From positions 1-64,000 of the forward strand of contig NZ_CP048106.1 in the NCBI RefSeq assembly GCF_010092985.1: a stretch of 64,000 nt of DNA, in the 5' to 3' direction. Below, piece by piece: positions 61,758-64,000 of this stretch. Within the stretch, counting starts at the first letter, position 1, and each line of letters starts with the position of its first letter. The stretch is from Pontibacter pudoricolor (GTDB taxonomy: Bacteria > Bacteroidota > Bacteroidia > Cytophagales > Hymenobacteraceae). The notes beneath the pieces were generated by a model that saw nothing but the letters and a program-made list of their open reading frames with translations, was not told the DNA's origin and made no database searches. A program made the translations under genes and the position numbers.

Positions 61758-62702
61758 ATGCCGCACCCCCTCGTTACCATCATCTGCCTTTGCTATAACC
61801 ACGAGCGCTTTCTGAAAGAGGCACTTGACTCGGTGCTGGCACAGACATATCCAAACCTGGAACTGATTGTAGTGGATGACATGAGTACTGACAACAGCGC
61901 TGCGATCATACAGGAATACATTCAGAAATTTCCTCAGATAAACTATATCAGCACAGGTGTAAATGTGGGTAACTGCAGAGCTTTTAATATGGGCTGGCGT
62001 GCGTCTAAAGGTGAATTTGTAATTGACTTTGCGACCGACGATGTGCTGCTACCTGACAGGGTAGAGAAACAGGTGGAAGCTTTTGAGAAGACAGACCAAA
62101 CGTGCGGTGTGGTTTATTCAGATGCGGAGTATATAAACGATAATTCGGAGCACCTGCATTACCATAGTCAGAAGTTTAAGGCAGCACCAGACGGTAATGT
62201 TTTTTCAGAAGCAGTAGGCCGCTATTTTATCTGCCCGCCTACCATGATGATGCGCCGGGAAGTGCTGGAAGAATTGGGCGGCTACGATGAAACACTGGCG
62301 TATGAGGACTTTGATTTCTGGGTACGGTCTGCCCGTAACTGGAACTATACATACCTGCCCGAAGTAACTACAAAACGCAGGTTACATCAGCATTCGTTGT
62401 CGCAGAAATTCTATAGTTCGGAGGGCCGTATGTTACAGTCAACTATAAAGGTGTGCGAAAAAGCAGCGGCTCTGGTAAAAACGCCATCAGAAAAAAGCGC
62501 TTTAATAAAAAGGTTAAAATACGAGATCCGGCACGCTTATCTTACCAATCACTTTACAGAAACTGCACAATTTCTGAAACTGCTGCGGGATCAGGTAATA
62601 CAACCAGGTATAGTTTACAGCTTAATCAGCGTGCTGAGTAACAAGCAAATAAAGCTTAACGCCGTAAGAAACCTGTATCTCAGGCTCAGGTATAGGAAAT
62701 AA
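61758..62702 (+). CDS. Family 2 glycosyltransferase
   Basis: The 314-aa protein begins LVTIICLCYNHERFLKEALD and has the GT-A nucleotide-sugar motifs LELIVVDDMSTDNSAAIIQE near 38, YISTGVNVGNCRAFNMGWRA near 65 and the DxD-like FATDDVLLPDRVEKQ near 95, with YDETLAYEDFDFWVRSARNW (ED acid) near 180. GT2 enzymes build surface polysaccharides. It is isolated between repeat island 5 and the desaturase gene, with no neighbouring polysaccharide genes in view. Confidence 0.93.
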   Translation: MPHPLVTIICLCYNHERFLKEALDSVLAQTYPNLELIVVDDMSTDNSAAIIQEYIQKFPQINYISTGVNVGNCRAFNMGWRASKGEFVIDFATDDVLLPDRVEKQVEAFEKTDQTCGVVYSDAEYINDNSEHLHYHSQKFKAAPDGNVFSEAVGRYFICPPTMMMRREVLEELGGYDETLAYEDFDFWVRSARNWNYTYLPEVTTKRRLHQHSLSQKFYSSEGRMLQSTIKVCEKAAALVKTPSEKSALIKRLKYEIRHAYLTNHFTETAQFLKLLRDQVIQPGIVYSLISVLSNKQIKLNAVRNLYLRLRYRK

Positions 62703-62843
62703 AATATAAAGGAATTAAAAGATTATATATACTGTTCTATTTTTTATGGGTTTTCTACGTTAAACACTTTTCATTTTTTTCGTAGACTCTTAGATAGAGG
62801 CAAAAGGTAAGCTTACTACCTGATTAACTAATTGTTAACTCGC

Positions 62844-62875
62844 TTGCCATTTTTTCGCATTAATCAGTATATTTG
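62844..62875 (+). promoter_or_regulatory. Likely promoter of the acyl-ACP desaturase gene
   Basis: TTG at 62844-62846 is followed after 21 nt by TATATTTG (62868-62875), close to the Bacteroidota pattern TTG-N19-TAnnTTTG. The leader would be about 17 nt. Confidence 0.6.
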
Positions 62876-62898
62876 ATCTTTAATATAAGCACCAAAAC

Positions 62899-63879
62899 AT
62901 GATATCAGCAGTCGCCTCAAGAGTAGAAGTAATAAAATGGATGGAAGATTTTGTCAGTGAAAAGATCACTGAACTTCTTAAAACTGTAGAAGATAGCTGG
63001 CAACCGGCAGACCTTTTACCGGACGCTACGCTTGATAATTTCCTGAGTGAGATCAAACTTCTGCGCGAACGTGCAAGCGATCTTTCTTATGACCTGCTTG
63101 CTGTGCTGGTAGGAGATACCATTACCGAAGAAGCACTTCCTACTTACGAAAGCTGGCTGATGACAATTGATGGCTTACCCCAGGACCCGAACGGACCGTG
63201 GATGCGCTGGAACCGTGCCTGGACGGCTGAAGAGAACCGACATGGCGATGTGCTGAACCGTTACCTGTACCTGAGTGGCCGCATTAACATGCGCGAAATG
63301 GAAGCGTCTACGCAATACCTGATCGCAGACGGGTTTGACCTGATGACAGACAATGATCCTTATCGTTCGTTTGTTTATACCTCGTTCCAGGAAACAGCAA
63401 CTAACATTTCGCACCGCCGTGTAGCGCAGTTGGCTAAAAAAGAAGGCGATAACGTATTGGCAAAACTTTGCGGCCACGTAGCTGCCGACGAAGCCCGCCA
63501 CGCAAAAGCATACAAAGCGTTTGTGGGTAAGATTTTTGAAGCCGACGCAAACGAAATGATGCTGGCTTTTGAAGACATGATGCGTAAAAAGATCGTAATG
63601 CCTGCACACTACATGCGCGAGCTTGGTGTTGATCTTGGTAAAACATTTGGTCACTTCACGGATGCAGCACAGCGTTTAGGTGTTTACACTTCAGCAGACT
63701 ACACCGATATCCTGGATGGCCTGATTAAAGAGTGGAAAATTGAAACCCTTACTGGTCTGAACGAAGCCGGTGAGCGTGCCCGCGATTATGTAATGGCATT
63801 GCCAGCCCGTTTGAAGCGAGTTGCAGAGCGTATGAAAGTTCCTGAATTAGAATACAAGTTCCGCTGGATAGCTTACTAA
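62899..63879 (+). CDS. Acyl-ACP desaturase (soluble di-iron)
   Basis: The 326-aa protein belongs to the soluble stearoyl-ACP desaturase family. Di-iron ligands occur in EENRHG (residues 111-116) and ADEARHAKAY near 200, with an extra Glu in FQETATN near 170. There is no plastid-type transit peptide. It inserts a cis double bond into acyl-ACP before membrane assembly, so it complements the two membrane desaturases at 18.6-21.1 kb. Confidence 0.92.
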   Translation: MISAVASRVEVIKWMEDFVSEKITELLKTVEDSWQPADLLPDATLDNFLSEIKLLRERASDLSYDLLAVLVGDTITEEALPTYESWLMTIDGLPQDPNGPWMRWNRAWTAEENRHGDVLNRYLYLSGRINMREMEASTQYLIADGFDLMTDNDPYRSFVYTSFQETATNISHRRVAQLAKKEGDNVLAKLCGHVAADEARHAKAYKAFVGKIFEADANEMMLAFEDMMRKKIVMPAHYMRELGVDLGKTFGHFTDAAQRLGVYTSADYTDILDGLIKEWKIETLTGLNEAGERARDYVMALPARLKRVAERMKVPELEYKFRWIAY

Positions 63880-63897
63880 CCAGCAGTTAAACTATAG

Positions 63898-63932
63898 AAA
63901 GAGGCAGGTTGCATCAGCAGCCTGCCTCTTTT
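63898..63932 (+). terminator. Terminator after the acyl-ACP desaturase gene
   Basis: AAAGAGGCAGG pairs with CCTGCCTCTTT with an inner TGC / GCA, then TTTTGTTTTT. Confidence 0.88.
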
Positions 63933-63940
63933 GTTTTTAC

Positions 63941-63980
63941 CTTCCCCCAGCCCCTTCCTAAAAACAGGAAGGGGAGTTTC
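63941..63980. repeat. A module of a further repeat island at the window edge
   Basis: CCTTCCCCCAGCCCCTTCCT followed by AAAAACAGGAAGGGGAGT is the palindromic A module that opens the islands at 9.5, 50.6 and 60.9 kb. The next island probably begins here and continues beyond the window. Confidence 0.7.
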
Positions 63981-64000
63981 TAAAGTATGTCGTGATCTTA

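Overview
The window looks like a chromosomal segment of a Bacteroidota bacterium, most likely Cytophagales/Hymenobacteraceae (Pontibacter-like). The reasons are a TonB-dependent receptor paired with a DUF4249 lipoprotein, Bacteroidota-type promoters (TAnnTTTG, once with TTG at N19), menaquinone synthesis (MenA), an N-terminal carboxypeptidase-like domain on the receptor, two-gene ABC permease/ATPase efflux sets, and many GNAT, TPR and lipoprotein genes. The genus is inference. There is no rRNA, tRNA, CRISPR array, integrase or transposase gene in view.

Layout. 1-5.7 kb: arginine decarboxylase (cut by the left edge) divergent from a ureohydrolase that overlaps argS; a palindromic MITE-like element sitting on the remnant of a DUF559 endonuclease gene; a lipoprotein glutathione peroxidase and menA. 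5.7-9.4 kb: minus-strand genes (membrane protein, GNAT, DHFR-like reductase, AraC regulator, outer-membrane barrel) and a decayed TonB-receptor tail; the reductase/AraC pair is AT-rich and looks imported. 10-24.7 kb: TPR protein, lipoamide dehydrogenase, secreted DUF3108-like protein, subtilisin-like lipoprotein, glycine-zipper lipoprotein, GNAT, NAD(P)-binding protein, Bcr/CflA transporter, two tandem fatty-acid desaturases, hydrolase, methyltransferase and DEAD-box helicase. 25.9-32.5 kb: EamA exporter, AI-2E family transporter, rarA, sppA and purine nucleoside phosphorylase. 33.5-42.8 kb: DUF4249/TonB receptor pair, M61 peptidase, adhesin-like beta-helix protein, ABC permease and ATPase. 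42.9-48.5 kb: HlyD-type adaptor divergent from an NtrC-type regulator, sensor kinase and a MutS-like ATPase. 48.5-57 kb: thioredoxin, MFS transporter, HNH protein, DUF6687-like protein, universal stress protein, two Cys-rich-domain lipoproteins (one a nuclease) and a TPR-histidine kinase. 57.2-64 kb: a very large propeller-amidohydrolase, a glycosyltransferase and an acyl-ACP desaturase.

The clearest working unit is the efflux cluster at 39.7-47.2 kb. HlyD adaptor, ATPase and permease form a tripartite-type exporter. The divergent intergenic region has sigma-54-like -24/-12 elements facing both ways around two 16-bp dyads, which fits control by the adjacent NtrC regulator and kinase.

The unusual content is non-coding. 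Five islands (about 9.47-10.1, 24.9-25.8, 32.7-33.5, 50.6-51.3 and 60.8-61.7 kb) are mosaics of short palindromes joined by the palindrome AACTATAGTT, which is also scattered through genes across the whole window. Four islands keep the same module order and contain a ~120-nt element whose helices differ in sequence between copies but stay complementary (compensatory changes). That is strong evidence for a conserved folded RNA or DNA structure that I do not recognise.
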